Under the pieces are notes generated by a model. It was not told the DNA's origin. It saw only the letters and a program-made list of their open reading frames with translations, and did no database searches. A DNA stretch of 64,000 nucleotides, from assembly GCF_006715005.1 (NCBI RefSeq), contig NZ_VFMJ01000001.1, forward strand, positions 1,178,001-1,242,000. Direction: 5' to 3'. Positions 1-8,823 of this stretch are shown piece after piece (within the stretch, counting starts at the first letter, position 1; each line of letters begins with the position of its first letter). The DNA is from Serratia marcescens (GTDB taxonomy: Bacteria; Pseudomonadota; Gammaproteobacteria; Enterobacterales; Enterobacteriaceae). Made by a program: the position numbers and the translations under genes.

Positions 1-117
1 TCCGGCAGCGGCGTGAAAAACAATCTTGATTTTACCGCGCGTTATATTTCCACGCTTGCAGATGTGACTGCCGGTAAAGCCAATAGCGTCGCGACCTTCA
101 CGCTGAATTACAACTGA
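1..117 (+). CDS. Fimbrial subunit, C-terminal fragment (cut by window edge)
   Basis: Frame 1 is open from the first base to TGA at 115-117, with TAA next to it. The 38 visible residues end in SVATFTLNYN, the usual C-terminal beta strand of type 1-like pilins (alternating hydrophobic residues, penultimate Tyr). It lies just before a chaperone and an usher, so it is probably the major or a minor pilin of the first fimbrial operon. The 5' part lies outside the window. Confidence 0.8.
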   Translation, partial: SGSGVKNNLDFTARYISTLADVTAGKANSVATFTLNYN

Positions 118-129
118 TAATATTTTCTT

Positions 130-150
130 GCCCGCTGGTTTCCAGCGGGC
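130..150 (+). terminator. Hairpin between pilin and chaperone genes
   Basis: A perfect 9-bp stem (GCCCGCTGG / CCAGCGGGC) with a TTT loop sits between the pilin stop and the chaperone RBS. There is no clear U-run, so it is more likely a processing or attenuation hairpin that keeps the pilin message abundant than a strong terminator. A similar hairpin follows the major pilin of the second fimbrial operon. Confidence 0.5.
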
Positions 151-173
151 CGTATTGCCTCGGAGATAATATT

Positions 174-857
174 ATGCGGTTTAATCGCTGCAGTGCCCTA
201 ATGGGATTAATTTTATTATTATTTTTTTCTACGGCGCAGGCCGGTGTGGTTGTCGGCGGAACGCGAGTAATTTTTAACGGTGAAAAAAAAGAAGCTTCAA
301 TCAGCGTCGACAACCCGGACAACGAACCCTATTTAATTCAGTCCTGGCTGGATAATCAACAGAGCGGCGTGGATAAGATAGCCTTTATCATTACGCCGCC
401 TTTATTTCGGCTGGATGGGCATCAGGAGAATATGCTGCGTATCGTCCGCGTCGGCGATGACTTGCCGCAGGATAAAGAGAGTTTGTATTGGATGAATATA
501 AAGTCCATTCCCTCGACAGAACACATGGGTAAGTCGAACACCTTGCAAATTGCGGTAAAAACGCGCCTCAAACTGATTTATCGTCCTGCGGCGCTGCTCA
601 AACAGGTTCCCGAGGATGTGACCCAACGGTTGACGTGGCAGCGCGTCGGCAAGGAATTAAAACTCACCAATCCCACGCCGTATTATATGAATTTTCATTA
701 TGTTCGCATTGGCGGGCGCGAAATGAAAGAGGTGACTTATATCGCGCCGATGAGCAGTGAAATGTTTTCATTACCGGTTTCAGGCGCGTCGTCGGTCAGT
801 TGGAAATTAATTAACGACTACGGCGGCACCGGCAAGGAGCATCAGTCAGGTATTTAA
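174..857 (+). CDS. Periplasmic fimbrial chaperone (PapD/FimC family)
   Basis: 227 aa, the usual size for this family. The N-terminal signal peptide ends at TAQA before GVVVGGTRVIF. The mature protein has the PapD-type G1 and F1 features: GTRVIF with the conserved Arg, TRLKLIYRP with the conserved Lys, and a final DYGG motif in the second Ig domain. It caps pilin subunits in the periplasm by donor-strand complementation and delivers them to the usher encoded 55 bp downstream. The ATG follows GGAGATAATATT. It is one of two chaperones in the window; the other (15653-16411) serves the MR/P-like operon. Confidence 0.95.
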   Translation: MRFNRCSALMGLILLLFFSTAQAGVVVGGTRVIFNGEKKEASISVDNPDNEPYLIQSWLDNQQSGVDKIAFIITPPLFRLDGHQENMLRIVRVGDDLPQDKESLYWMNIKSIPSTEHMGKSNTLQIAVKTRLKLIYRPAALLKQVPEDVTQRLTWQRVGKELKLTNPTPYYMNFHYVRIGGREMKEVTYIAPMSSEMFSLPVSGASSVSWKLINDYGGTGKEHQSGI

Positions 858-912
858 CCGCCAGGGGATGGGGGGCGGAAAGGAATAACGAATTCAATAA
901 TGGAGCTAATGA

Positions 913-3495
913 ATGATAACTCGTCAGCGTAGAGCAGCGAAGCGGGATGCTTGGCTGAAACGCATCGTCTTATTCACGGCAACCACGGCGGTATGCGGCA
1001 ACATGCCCAACCCCGCTTTTTCCCGTGACTATTTCAATCCGGCGTTGCTGGAAACGGGGCGGTCGGGCCAACAGCATATTGACCTGTCGGTGTTTGAAAA
1101 CGGCAACCAGGTGCCCGGCAAGTATCGGGTGGATATTTGGGTGAATGACATGCTGATGGAAACGCGTGAGATACGGTTTGTCATCAAGCCCGGCGGCGGC
1201 GATAAAGCCGGCCTGCAGCCCTGCCTGACGGGAGAAGATTTACAACGGCTCGGCGTGAAGATCGAGCTGTTTCCCGCATTGAACCGCGCTGAAGAGTGCG
1301 CGAATTTGGCCGCCATCCCGCAGGCCTCGGCGCAATTTCAATTCAATCGCCAGCGGCTGGTGCTGAGCATCCCCCAGGCGGCGTTGGAAAATCGGGTACG
1401 CGGCTATGTGCCGCCCGAACTGTGGGATGAAGGGATGCCGGCGATGCTGCTCAACTACGGTTTCACCGGCAGCAACAGCAAGGGGCGCGACCGTTTTACC
1501 CAGAGCGCGAGCAGCTACTACCTCAACCTGCGGCCGGGTTTCAATCTGGGCGCCTGGCGGGTGCGGAATTACACCACCTGGAGTTACAACAGCGGCGGCG
1601 GCGGGCGTCAGTCTGAAGATCGCTGGGATACCGTCTATACCTACGCCCAGCGCAATATCATCAGCCTGAAGAGCTTGCTCACGCTGGGTGAAAGCAGCAG
1701 TCCGTCCGATGTGTTTGACAGCGTGTCGTTTCGCGGCGCGCAGCTGGCCTCCGATGACGATATGTTGCCGGAAAGCCTGCGCGGCTATGCGCCGGTGGTG
1801 CGCGGCATCGCGCGCAGCAACGCGCAGGTGGTCATTCGCCAAAACGGTTATGTCATCTACCAGAGTTACGTCGCGCCGGGCGCGTTCGAGATTTCTGACA
1901 TGTATCCGACCGGCGGCAGCGGCGATTTGGACGTGACCATCAAAGAGGCGGACGGCAGCGAACAGCATATGACCGTGCCTTTTGCCAGCTTGCCGGTATT
2001 GCAACGCGAAGGACGCCTGAAATACGCGCTGACGTCCGGTCAATACCGCACCTACGATCACAGCGTGGAGAAAAAGGTTTTCTCGCAGGGCAGCCTGATT
2101 TATGGCTTGCCGGCCGGCTTTACCCTCTATGGCGGCGGACAATTCGCCGGCCCGTATCAATCCTTGGCCTTGGGGGTGGGTAAAAACCTGGGCGAGTTCG
2201 GTGCCCTGTCGGTGGACGCGACTCAGGCCTGGGCGAAACAGGAACATCAGCCGAAAAGCGACGGCCAGTCGTGGCGGGTGCGCTACAGCAAAAACATCGT
2301 AGCGACCGGCACGAACTTTGCCATTGCCGGCTACCGCTATTCGACCAGCGGCTATTATGGGTTGCAGGAAGTGCTGGACACCTACCGCAGCGGCAATCGC
2401 TATGCCCTGACTGACCGCCGTAAGAATCGCGCCGAGATCACGCTCAACCAGAATTTATGGGAGGGAGCCGGTTCGCTTTCCCTCAGCGCGGTCAGCGAAG
2501 ATTACTGGAATTCCGAGCGCAACATGCAATCGCTGAGCGCGGGTTACAACAATAGCTGGAATGGCATCAGTTACGGTTTTAACTACAGCTATAACCGTAA
2601 TTCACAGGCGATTTACGGTGACTCAGACCGGGGGCAACGGCGTATTTACGATCGTGACCAACTGTTTGCCTTCAATATCAGCGTGCCATTGGAAAAATGG
2701 CTGAGCAACACCTACGCCACCTATAGCCTCAATACCAGCCAAAAAGGCAATACCAGCCATACGGCGGGGCTTAACGGCACGGCGCTGGCCGGCAACAACC
2801 TTAACTGGAGCGTACAGGAAGGGTATGGCAATCAGGGCCAGGATAACAGCGGCAATGCCAACCTTGACTGGCGCGCCACCTACGGCGAACTCGTCGCGGG
2901 GTACGCTTACGATCGCAGCCAACAGCGCGTCAACTATGGCGTGAAAGGGGGGGTGATTGCCCACGAAGACGGCGTCACCTTCGGCCAGCCCTTTGGTGAG
3001 ACGGCCGCGCTGGTGACGGCGGCCGGCGCCAGCGATGTGGCGGTCGGCAACCAGGTTGGGGTGAAAACCGACTGGCGCGGCTATGCCATCGTTCCTTACG
3101 CCACGCCTTATCGCAACAACTCGATTCGTCTTGATGTGGAAAGTTTGCCGGATGATGTCGATCTCGCGCTGACCAACCAGTCGGTCACGCCCACCCGCGG
3201 CGCGGTAAGCCGGGCGAATTTCAAGGCGCACGTCGGCAAAAGGATCCTGATGAGAGTCACGGATCCACATGGGGTGCCTCTCCCTCTGGGGGCCAGCGTC
3301 CGCGATGCGGATCATTCGGCGCAGCCGTTCCTGATTGGTGGTGATGGGTTGGTTTATCTGTCCGGCATGGCGGAACAAGGCCGGCTCATCGTGCAGTGGG
3401 GGAGAAATACCGAGCATCAGTGCCGCATCAGCTATCAACTGCCGGCGGAGAAACCCGCCGCAGGGATCCAAACCCTCAATGGCGTTTGCCAATAG
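913..3495 (+). CDS. Outer membrane fimbrial usher (FimD/PapC family)
   Basis: 860 aa, typical usher length. A long N-terminal signal region ends near AFS before RDYFNPALLE. The N-terminal chaperone-binding domain is followed by a 24-strand pore with a middle plug domain (around SLRGYAPVVRGIARSNAQV) and C-terminal domains ending in Cys pairs (QCRISYQ, NGVCQ). It forms the outer-membrane assembly pore for the first fimbria and lies between chaperone and adhesin genes in the same direction. The start at 913 is supported by TGGAGCTAATGA upstream. Confidence 0.95.
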   Translation: MITRQRRAAKRDAWLKRIVLFTATTAVCGNMPNPAFSRDYFNPALLETGRSGQQHIDLSVFENGNQVPGKYRVDIWVNDMLMETREIRFVIKPGGGDKAGLQPCLTGEDLQRLGVKIELFPALNRAEECANLAAIPQASAQFQFNRQRLVLSIPQAALENRVRGYVPPELWDEGMPAMLLNYGFTGSNSKGRDRFTQSASSYYLNLRPGFNLGAWRVRNYTTWSYNSGGGGRQSEDRWDTVYTYAQRNIISLKSLLTLGESSSPSDVFDSVSFRGAQLASDDDMLPESLRGYAPVVRGIARSNAQVVIRQNGYVIYQSYVAPGAFEISDMYPTGGSGDLDVTIKEADGSEQHMTVPFASLPVLQREGRLKYALTSGQYRTYDHSVEKKVFSQGSLIYGLPAGFTLYGGGQFAGPYQSLALGVGKNLGEFGALSVDATQAWAKQEHQPKSDGQSWRVRYSKNIVATGTNFAIAGYRYSTSGYYGLQEVLDTYRSGNRYALTDRRKNRAEITLNQNLWEGAGSLSLSAVSEDYWNSERNMQSLSAGYNNSWNGISYGFNYSYNRNSQAIYGDSDRGQRRIYDRDQLFAFNISVPLEKWLSNTYATYSLNTSQKGNTSHTAGLNGTALAGNNLNWSVQEGYGNQGQDNSGNANLDWRATYGELVAGYAYDRSQQRVNYGVKGGVIAHEDGVTFGQPFGETAALVTAAGASDVAVGNQVGVKTDWRGYAIVPYATPYRNNSIRLDVESLPDDVDLALTNQSVTPTRGAVSRANFKAHVGKRILMRVTDPHGVPLPLGASVRDADHSAQPFLIGGDGLVYLSGMAEQGRLIVQWGRNTEHQCRISYQLPAEKPAAGIQTLNGVCQ

Positions 3496-3538
3496 ATCTC
3501 GCTCCGTATCCATCATGACTTGTTAAGTGAGAGTGAAA

Positions 3539-4480
3539 ATGAACGTTTTTATCAGGATATTCGGTTACGGCGCTCTGCTATGGCTGGCGACGCTAACGAC
3601 GGTGGCGTATGCCGGCACCTGTACCACCAACGCGAAAACCATCCGCATGGGGTTGCTGACGCTGGCCGTGGATCCGCGTATTGAAATCGGCGAACAGTTG
3701 GCTGTCCGTACGGAAAACAGCATCAGCGGCACCACGTTTTCTTTTCTTTGCTCGGGCTCGGTGGCCTATCGCTCCCTGTCGCCGCTGACGCCGAGTGCGC
3801 TGCCCGGCGTATTTGAAACGGGCATCGACGGCGTAGGCGTGACGATTTCGGACCTGTGGCAGAGCAATAAGAACGTGCCTTTCAATACGGCGATTTCGCC
3901 CAACCTGCTGACGCCGTGGATCAACCGCAATGATGTCAGGCTGACGTTTATCAAAACCGGCCCGATTAAAACCGGCGGAGATATGGGGGGGAAGATTATC
4001 GCCAGATATTATCTGGACTCGACCTCGGTATTGGACTTGAGTATTTCCGGCATGAAGGTCATTCAGAAAAGCTGCCTGGTGGATTTGAATTATAAAAATC
4101 AAACGGTGGACTTAGGCAGCCCAAAACGCAGTGAGTTTAATGGAGTCGGCAGCAGCGCCGTGTCTTCCGAACGTAACTTCTTCGTGGTCCTGCAATGCCA
4201 GGAAGACAATATTCCGGTACAGGTGACGTTTGAAGCGGCCGGAAATTCGCCGGGCGTAGGCATGATCGCTATTGCCGACGGTTCTGATGCGGCAAAGGGC
4301 GTTGCCGTGGAGATCCTGGACGAGAACCGTAATCCGCTCACGTTTTCCCGGCCGATTAACTATCACACCGCTGCCGAAAAAGAGATCAGAATTCCCTTAA
4401 TGGCGCGTTATAAGCAGACGGGGGATATTAGCCCCGGGCAGGCCGATGCCGTCATGACATTCACCATTACGCAGAATTAA
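3539..4480 (+). CDS. Fimbrial tip adhesin (FimH-like two-domain)
   Basis: The last gene of the first fimbrial operon. The frame opens at a GTG at 3527, but the ATG at 3539 gives a clean signal peptide (MNVFIRIFGYGALLWLATLT..AYAG) and is preferred, giving 313 aa. Residues to about 160 form a lectin-like domain with a Cys pair (GTCTTN and FLCSGS). The rest is a pilin domain with its own Cys pair (KSCLVDL, VLQCQED) and the C-terminal strand AVMTFTITQN. The two-domain build and last position in the operon suggest a tip adhesin; the ligand is unknown. Confidence 0.82.
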   Translation: MNVFIRIFGYGALLWLATLTTVAYAGTCTTNAKTIRMGLLTLAVDPRIEIGEQLAVRTENSISGTTFSFLCSGSVAYRSLSPLTPSALPGVFETGIDGVGVTISDLWQSNKNVPFNTAISPNLLTPWINRNDVRLTFIKTGPIKTGGDMGGKIIARYYLDSTSVLDLSISGMKVIQKSCLVDLNYKNQTVDLGSPKRSEFNGVGSSAVSSERNFFVVLQCQEDNIPVQVTFEAAGNSPGVGMIAIADGSDAAKGVAVEILDENRNPLTFSRPINYHTAAEKEIRIPLMARYKQTGDISPGQADAVMTFTITQN

Positions 4481-4498
4481 GGGAGCCGCATCAAAAAT

Positions 4499-4526
4499 AT
4501 AATGCCGTCTTTTCCCGCGGCATTAT
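4499..4526 (+). terminator. Hairpin after first fimbrial operon
   Basis: A perfect 9-bp inverted repeat (ATAATGCCG / CGGCATTAT) with a 10-nt loop lies 19 bp after the adhesin stop. It has five A residues before it and only two T residues after it. It probably ends or weakens read-through from the fimbrial operon into the microcin operon. Confidence 0.55.
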
Positions 4527-4616
4527 TGGTGGCATCCGGCGCTGCAGGCCGATGCCAATGTAATGACAACACGCATGTATGGCTGTGTTTGTCCGTTTAA
4601 ATATGGAGATTAACCA

Positions 4617-4976
4617 ATGAAAGAACTGTCTGTTATCGAAATGAATGAAGTGTCAGGCGCCTATTCCTGGGATATGAGCAATGGGCTGGCCGGTCTGATT
4701 GGCAGTGCCGTCACGAATGCCGCAGAAGCCGTGTCGTCCGTTGCTCTGGGCGCCTCCGTTGGCAGCATGGCGGGCGCCGTTATCGGCGGTAAGCACGGCG
4801 GCGACGGTGGTGGCCTGTTGGGCATCGGCTCCATTGGCCAGGGCGTCGGCATGGTTGCCGGCGGCATCCTGGGCGGGGTGGCCAGCGGCGTAGCCGCAGC
4901 TGTTATCGGCTGGGACACCACCCTGGAATACTCCAAAAAAGGCCTCGATGGGCTGATTAACGGCACCATCAGCTAA
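4617..4976 (+). CDS. Class II microcin precursor (colicin V-like)
   Basis: 119 aa. The first 15 residues, MKELSVIEMNEVSGA, form a leader of the double-glycine type (here Gly-Ala), with the ELS..E..EVSG pattern seen in microcin V, L and N precursors. Cleavage after GA would release a 104-residue cationic-poor peptide starting YSWDM. The mature part is dominated by Gly, Ala and Val with stacked small-xxx-small motifs (GSMAGAVIGG, GMVAGGILGGVASG), as in membrane-active microcins. It has no Cys, so no thioether or siderophore-linkage signal is evident. The start is fixed by TGGAGATTAACCA. The adaptor and the peptidase-bearing exporter follow directly, which is the strongest support. The target receptor and toxicity are inferred. 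Confidence 0.8.
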   Translation: MKELSVIEMNEVSGAYSWDMSNGLAGLIGSAVTNAAEAVSSVALGASVGSMAGAVIGGKHGGDGGGLLGIGSIGQGVGMVAGGILGGVASGVAAAVIGWDTTLEYSKKGLDGLINGTIS

Positions 4977-4995
4977 ATCAATATCGTTGTCCAAG

Positions 4996-5017
4996 GCCGC
5001 AGCGCTCTTGCTGCGGC
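4996..5017 (+). terminator. Intra-operon hairpin between microcin and exporter genes
   Basis: A perfect 8-bp stem (GCCGCAGC / GCTGCGGC) with a 6-nt loop lies between the microcin stop and the adaptor start, followed by TGTCTTTC. The weak U-tract suggests partial termination or 3'-end protection, giving more microcin message than exporter message. Confidence 0.5.
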
Positions 5018-5050
5018 TGTCTTTCGGTCAGGCATGCGCAGGCTCTCCCT

Positions 5051-6346
5051 ATGAGTGAGAATAAGAGCAGAAATATTTTCCGCCAGGAGGCGGTCAATTA
5101 TCAACGTCAACGATGGACCGGCAGAGCGCTGTTAATTTCCGGCGCGTCGAGCTCTGTGATTACCGTTACGTGCTTTATTTTTATTCTTATTTTAGCGGGC
5201 GCACTCTATTTTTGTGAGTATACGCGCAGGGTTGATGTCGAGGGCGAAGTGATCAGCATTCCGCATTCGACGAACGTATTTTCCTCCCAATATGGTTACG
5301 TGAATCGATCTTTTCACCAGGCCGGTGACGTGGTGGAAAAAGACGAGCCGCTCTATATCATTGATGTTTCCAGAAGTACGGCATCAGGTAATGTCAGCCA
5401 TATTGCCGCGAGTGAAATCAACAAACAGATTGGCAATCTGGATTCGATCATCAGCAAGCTGAAAAAAAACAAAGACGCGATGCTGGAGAACCTGAGAAAA
5501 CAGATCGATAGCTATGAGATAGCGTATAAAGAAACGGAAAAACTGAACCTCAGTGCCAGAGACGGCATGGAAAAAATGAGGGAGAGTTTGAAAAACTACG
5601 AGCATTACCTGACGAAAGGGCTGATTACCAAAGATCAGCTAAATTATCAGCGTTCGCTCTTTCAGCAACAGCAGAGCTCCTATCAGGCGCTCAACAGCCA
5701 AAAGATTCAGCAAAATATCCAGCTGTCGCAGCTGCGTAGCGATCTGCTGATTCGCGCCGCCGATTACGACAATCAAATATCGCAAAGCGAATCGCAACGC
5801 AGCGAGCTGCAACGCCAATTGGCGGAATCCAACGCCGGCGACCAGGTGATTATCAAAGCGCCGCTGAAGGGGAAAATCGAGTCGCTGAGCGTGACCGCCG
5901 GGCAGGTGGTCGAGAGCGGCAGCAGTCTGGCGCAGATCAAGCCGATTGAAAACATCAAATATTACCTGGTGCTGTGGCTGCCGAATAACAGTTTGCCCTA
6001 CGTGAAAATCGGCGATGGCATCAACATTCGCTACGAGGCTTTTCCCTCGGACAAGTTCGGCCAGTTTCCGGGGCGCATTGAATCCATCTCTTCGGTTCCG
6101 GCTTCCCCGCAGGAGATGGCGGAATACAGCAGCGGCAATAAAAGGGAGCGGAACGCCTACTACAAAGTGTTGGCGTCCATCAGCGATACGCAATTCAGCG
6201 ACAAAGGAAAATATCTGGAGATCAGCAGTGGGCTGCAGGCCAGGGTGATTGTTTTCCTGGATAAGAAACCGCTTTATCAATGGGCGGTCGCGCCTTTGTA
6301 TGACATAAAAAACAGCGTGGTGGGGAGAGTCGATGAAGGATCATAA
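5051..6346 (+). CDS. Microcin secretion adaptor, HlyD/CvaA family
   Basis: 431 aa. A short cytoplasmic N-terminus is followed by one transmembrane segment at about residues 30-55 (VITVTCFIFILILAGALYF), a lipoyl-like half motif (VDVEGEVISI), a long coiled coil at about 130-260, and the second lipoyl half (IIKAPLKGKIESLSVTAGQVV). This is the layout of periplasmic adaptors that join an ABC exporter to TolC. It starts 74 bp after the microcin gene and overlaps the exporter gene by 14 bp, so the three act together. CvaA of the colicin V system is the closest functional comparison. Confidence 0.9.
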   Translation: MSENKSRNIFRQEAVNYQRQRWTGRALLISGASSSVITVTCFIFILILAGALYFCEYTRRVDVEGEVISIPHSTNVFSSQYGYVNRSFHQAGDVVEKDEPLYIIDVSRSTASGNVSHIAASEINKQIGNLDSIISKLKKNKDAMLENLRKQIDSYEIAYKETEKLNLSARDGMEKMRESLKNYEHYLTKGLITKDQLNYQRSLFQQQQSSYQALNSQKIQQNIQLSQLRSDLLIRAADYDNQISQSESQRSELQRQLAESNAGDQVIIKAPLKGKIESLSVTAGQVVESGSSLAQIKPIENIKYYLVLWLPNNSLPYVKIGDGINIRYEAFPSDKFGQFPGRIESISSVPASPQEMAEYSSGNKRERNAYYKVLASISDTQFSDKGKYLEISSGLQARVIVFLDKKPLYQWAVAPLYDIKNSVVGRVDEGS

Positions 6347-8450
6347 TCTTTTTGAGCGGATCAACGAAAAGTTAACGTTCTCTCTGCGTAAACGGGTGCC
6401 GAGCATCTTGCAGTCGGAGTCATCGGAGTGCGGCCTGGCCTGCCTCGCGATGATCTCTTCTTATTACGGATTTAATGTGGATATGCTGAGCCTGCGGCAG
6501 CGGTTCGGCATTTCCACCCAGGGCGCGACCCTGGGCACTCTGTCACAAATCGCGGCGCAAATTCAGCTGAAGACGCGGGCCTTGTCGCTGGACATCGATG
6601 AAATCAATCAGCTGAAAACGCCCTGCGTATTGCATTGGAACATGAACCATTTCGTGGTGCTGGTTAAGGTTCAGCGCGCGGGCTTTGTGATTCACGATCC
6701 TGCCTTCGGGCGCCGAGTGATTGGCCTGCAAGAGATGTCGAACCATTTTACCGGCATTGCGCTGGAGCTGTGGCCCGACAAGGCTTTTCAGCAAGAGACC
6801 TTAAAGACCCGTTTACGCCTGCTGGATTTGATGAAAAACATCGAGGGGCTGCCGGGGACGCTGCTCAAGATTTTTGCGTTATCGCTCGTCATTGAGTCGG
6901 TCAACCTGCTGCTGCCCGTGGGGACCCAGCTTGTGACCGACCATGTCATTCAGGCGCATGACTACAGCTTGCTGACGGTCATCTGTTTGGGGCTGATCTT
7001 CTTCACCCTGTTCCGCGCCGTGGTCAGCATCGCCAGGGCCTGGATTTCCATCGTGCTGGGGACGCTGACCGATATCCAGTGGAAGACGACGCTGTTCGAA
7101 CATCTGCTGAAGCTGCCGCTGGACTTTTTCGAGAAACGGCACCTGGGGGATATCCAATCGCGGTTTTCCTCATTGGATGCGATCAGAACCACCTTTACCA
7201 ATAATATCGTCGGCGGGATCATCGACGGCATCATGACAGTCGGCTTGTTCGTGATGATGATGGTCTATGGCGGCTGGCTGGTCTGGGTGGTGTCAGGCTT
7301 CACCCTGGTCTACATCCTCATCAGGATGATGACCTACCGCACCTACCGCCAATTCTCGGAGGAACAAATCGTCAAGGCGGCCAAGGCCAACTCGCATTTC
7401 ATGGAGACGCTGTACGGTATTTCCACGGTCAAAGCGCTGGGCATCAAGGAAACGCGCTCCAGCTATTGGCTCAATTTGAATGTCGATGCCGCCAATACCA
7501 ATATCAAAATTACCCGTTTCAATATGATGTTCGGTGGGATCAATACCTTTATCACCACGCTCGATCAGGTGGCGATACTTTGGCTCGGCGCCATGATGGT
7601 CATCGACAATTCTATGACGCTCGGCATGTTCATGGCGTTCAACGCCTATCGCGGCCAGTTCTCGCAGCGGGCTTCCAGCCTGATCGATCTGGCGATCGGC
7701 CTGCGCATGCTGTCGCTGCACAATGAGAGGATATCCGACATCGTCTTTACCGATGCGGAGGCGGAGTCCGCGCCACGGCGGGTATTCGAACCGGGCAAGG
7801 GGGTTGCCGTGGAGGTTAAAAACCTCACCTATCAATATGACGCGCTGTCCCGGCCGATCTTTAAAGACCTGGATATCCGCATCGCCGCCGGCGAGAGCGT
7901 CGCCATCGTCGGGGCGTCAGGCGTGGGGAAAACCACCTTGCTGAAGGTCATGTGCGGCTTGCTCAACCCGACCTCGGGAGAGATCCTGGCCGACATGATG
8001 GATATCCATAAAATCGGCGTGAATAACTACCGCAATGCGATCGCCTGCGTGTTGCAGGACGACCGGTTATTCTCCGGCTCAATCGCGGAAAACATCAGCG
8101 GCTTCGAGGTCAACGCCAATAAAGAGTGGATTGTGGCCTGTGCGATGCACAGCAACATTCACGAAGAAATCATGCAGATGCCGATGGGTTACGAAACCCT
8201 GATCGGAGAGCTGGGGAACGGCATCTCCGGCGGGCAAAAGCAACGTTTGTTTATTGCACGCGCCCTCTACCGGCGACCAAGCGTGCTGTTTATGGATGAA
8301 GCGACCAGCCATCTGGACGTTGAGAATGAATTGGCGATCAACCGGGCGATATCTTCGCTGAATATCACGCGGGTGATTGTCGCCCACAGAAAATCGACGA
8401 TCGACTCGGCGGATAGGGTGGTGGCGCTGGGGGCCGCGAGCGGCGGGTAA
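6333..8450 (+). CDS. Bifunctional leader peptidase/ABC exporter (CvaB-like)
   Basis: 705 aa. It begins with a peptidase C39 domain: the catalytic Cys33 in SSECGLACLAM, His106 in NMNHFVVL, and Asp122 in HDPAFG. Six transmembrane segments follow at about 165-440, then an ATPase domain with Walker A GASGVGKT (527-534), signature SGGQKQR, Walker B FMDEATSHLD (Asp655) and H-loop AHRKS. It should cut the GA leader of the peptide at 4617 and export the mature part through the adaptor and TolC. The ATG overlaps the adaptor gene end, implying translational coupling. Confidence 0.93.
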   Translation: MKDHNLFERINEKLTFSLRKRVPSILQSESSECGLACLAMISSYYGFNVDMLSLRQRFGISTQGATLGTLSQIAAQIQLKTRALSLDIDEINQLKTPCVLHWNMNHFVVLVKVQRAGFVIHDPAFGRRVIGLQEMSNHFTGIALELWPDKAFQQETLKTRLRLLDLMKNIEGLPGTLLKIFALSLVIESVNLLLPVGTQLVTDHVIQAHDYSLLTVICLGLIFFTLFRAVVSIARAWISIVLGTLTDIQWKTTLFEHLLKLPLDFFEKRHLGDIQSRFSSLDAIRTTFTNNIVGGIIDGIMTVGLFVMMMVYGGWLVWVVSGFTLVYILIRMMTYRTYRQFSEEQIVKAAKANSHFMETLYGISTVKALGIKETRSSYWLNLNVDAANTNIKITRFNMMFGGINTFITTLDQVAILWLGAMMVIDNSMTLGMFMAFNAYRGQFSQRASSLIDLAIGLRMLSLHNERISDIVFTDAEAESAPRRVFEPGKGVAVEVKNLTYQYDALSRPIFKDLDIRIAAGESVAIVGASGVGKTTLLKVMCGLLNPTSGEILADMMDIHKIGVNNYRNAIACVLQDDRLFSGSIAENISGFEVNANKEWIVACAMHSNIHEEIMQMPMGYETLIGELGNGISGGQKQRLFIARALYRRPSVLFMDEATSHLDVENELAINRAISSLNITRVIVAHRKSTIDSADRVVALGAASGG

Positions 8451-8544
8451 CGCTCGCCGGCAACCCGGGCTGTCCCCGCAGCCCAAATCGCGGTAAAATG
8501 CAGCAGTTAACCTTATCGCACGCCATCAGGCCGCCGTACTCGCT

Positions 8545-8745
8545 ATGAAAATGCGCAAACCGCGCCGTCCGCCCGGGCGGTGGATCTATTACATCCTGCA
8601 TGAAGACATGCTGTGGCCCTGCCCGGTCAAATGGGAGTGGGAGAGCGGCTATAACGCCTGGCTGCCGTTTTACTATTCCCCCACGCTGGAATTCGTCGCC
8701 GGCAACCCCGCCCGCGCCACCAAGGTCAGCAGCGGTCGCCGTTAA
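8545..8745 (+). CDS. Hypothetical small Trp/Tyr-rich protein
   Basis: 66 aa, basic N-terminus (MKMRKPRRPPGR) then an aromatic middle (WIYYIL, WEWESGYNAWLPFYY). I do not recognise a family. No membrane segment or signal peptide is clear and the RBS is poor; a second ATG lies at 8551. It follows the microcin exporter by 94 bp in the same direction, so a role in immunity cannot be excluded, but nothing in the sequence shows it. Confidence 0.5.
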   Translation: MKMRKPRRPPGRWIYYILHEDMLWPCPVKWEWESGYNAWLPFYYSPTLEFVAGNPARATKVSSGRR

Positions 8746-8823
8746 GCGTGCTGCCCGCCTTGCCGCCCGGCATTCGCTCACCTAAGATCATCTCATCACC
8801 CACAGGTTTTTCCGGGAGCTCCC

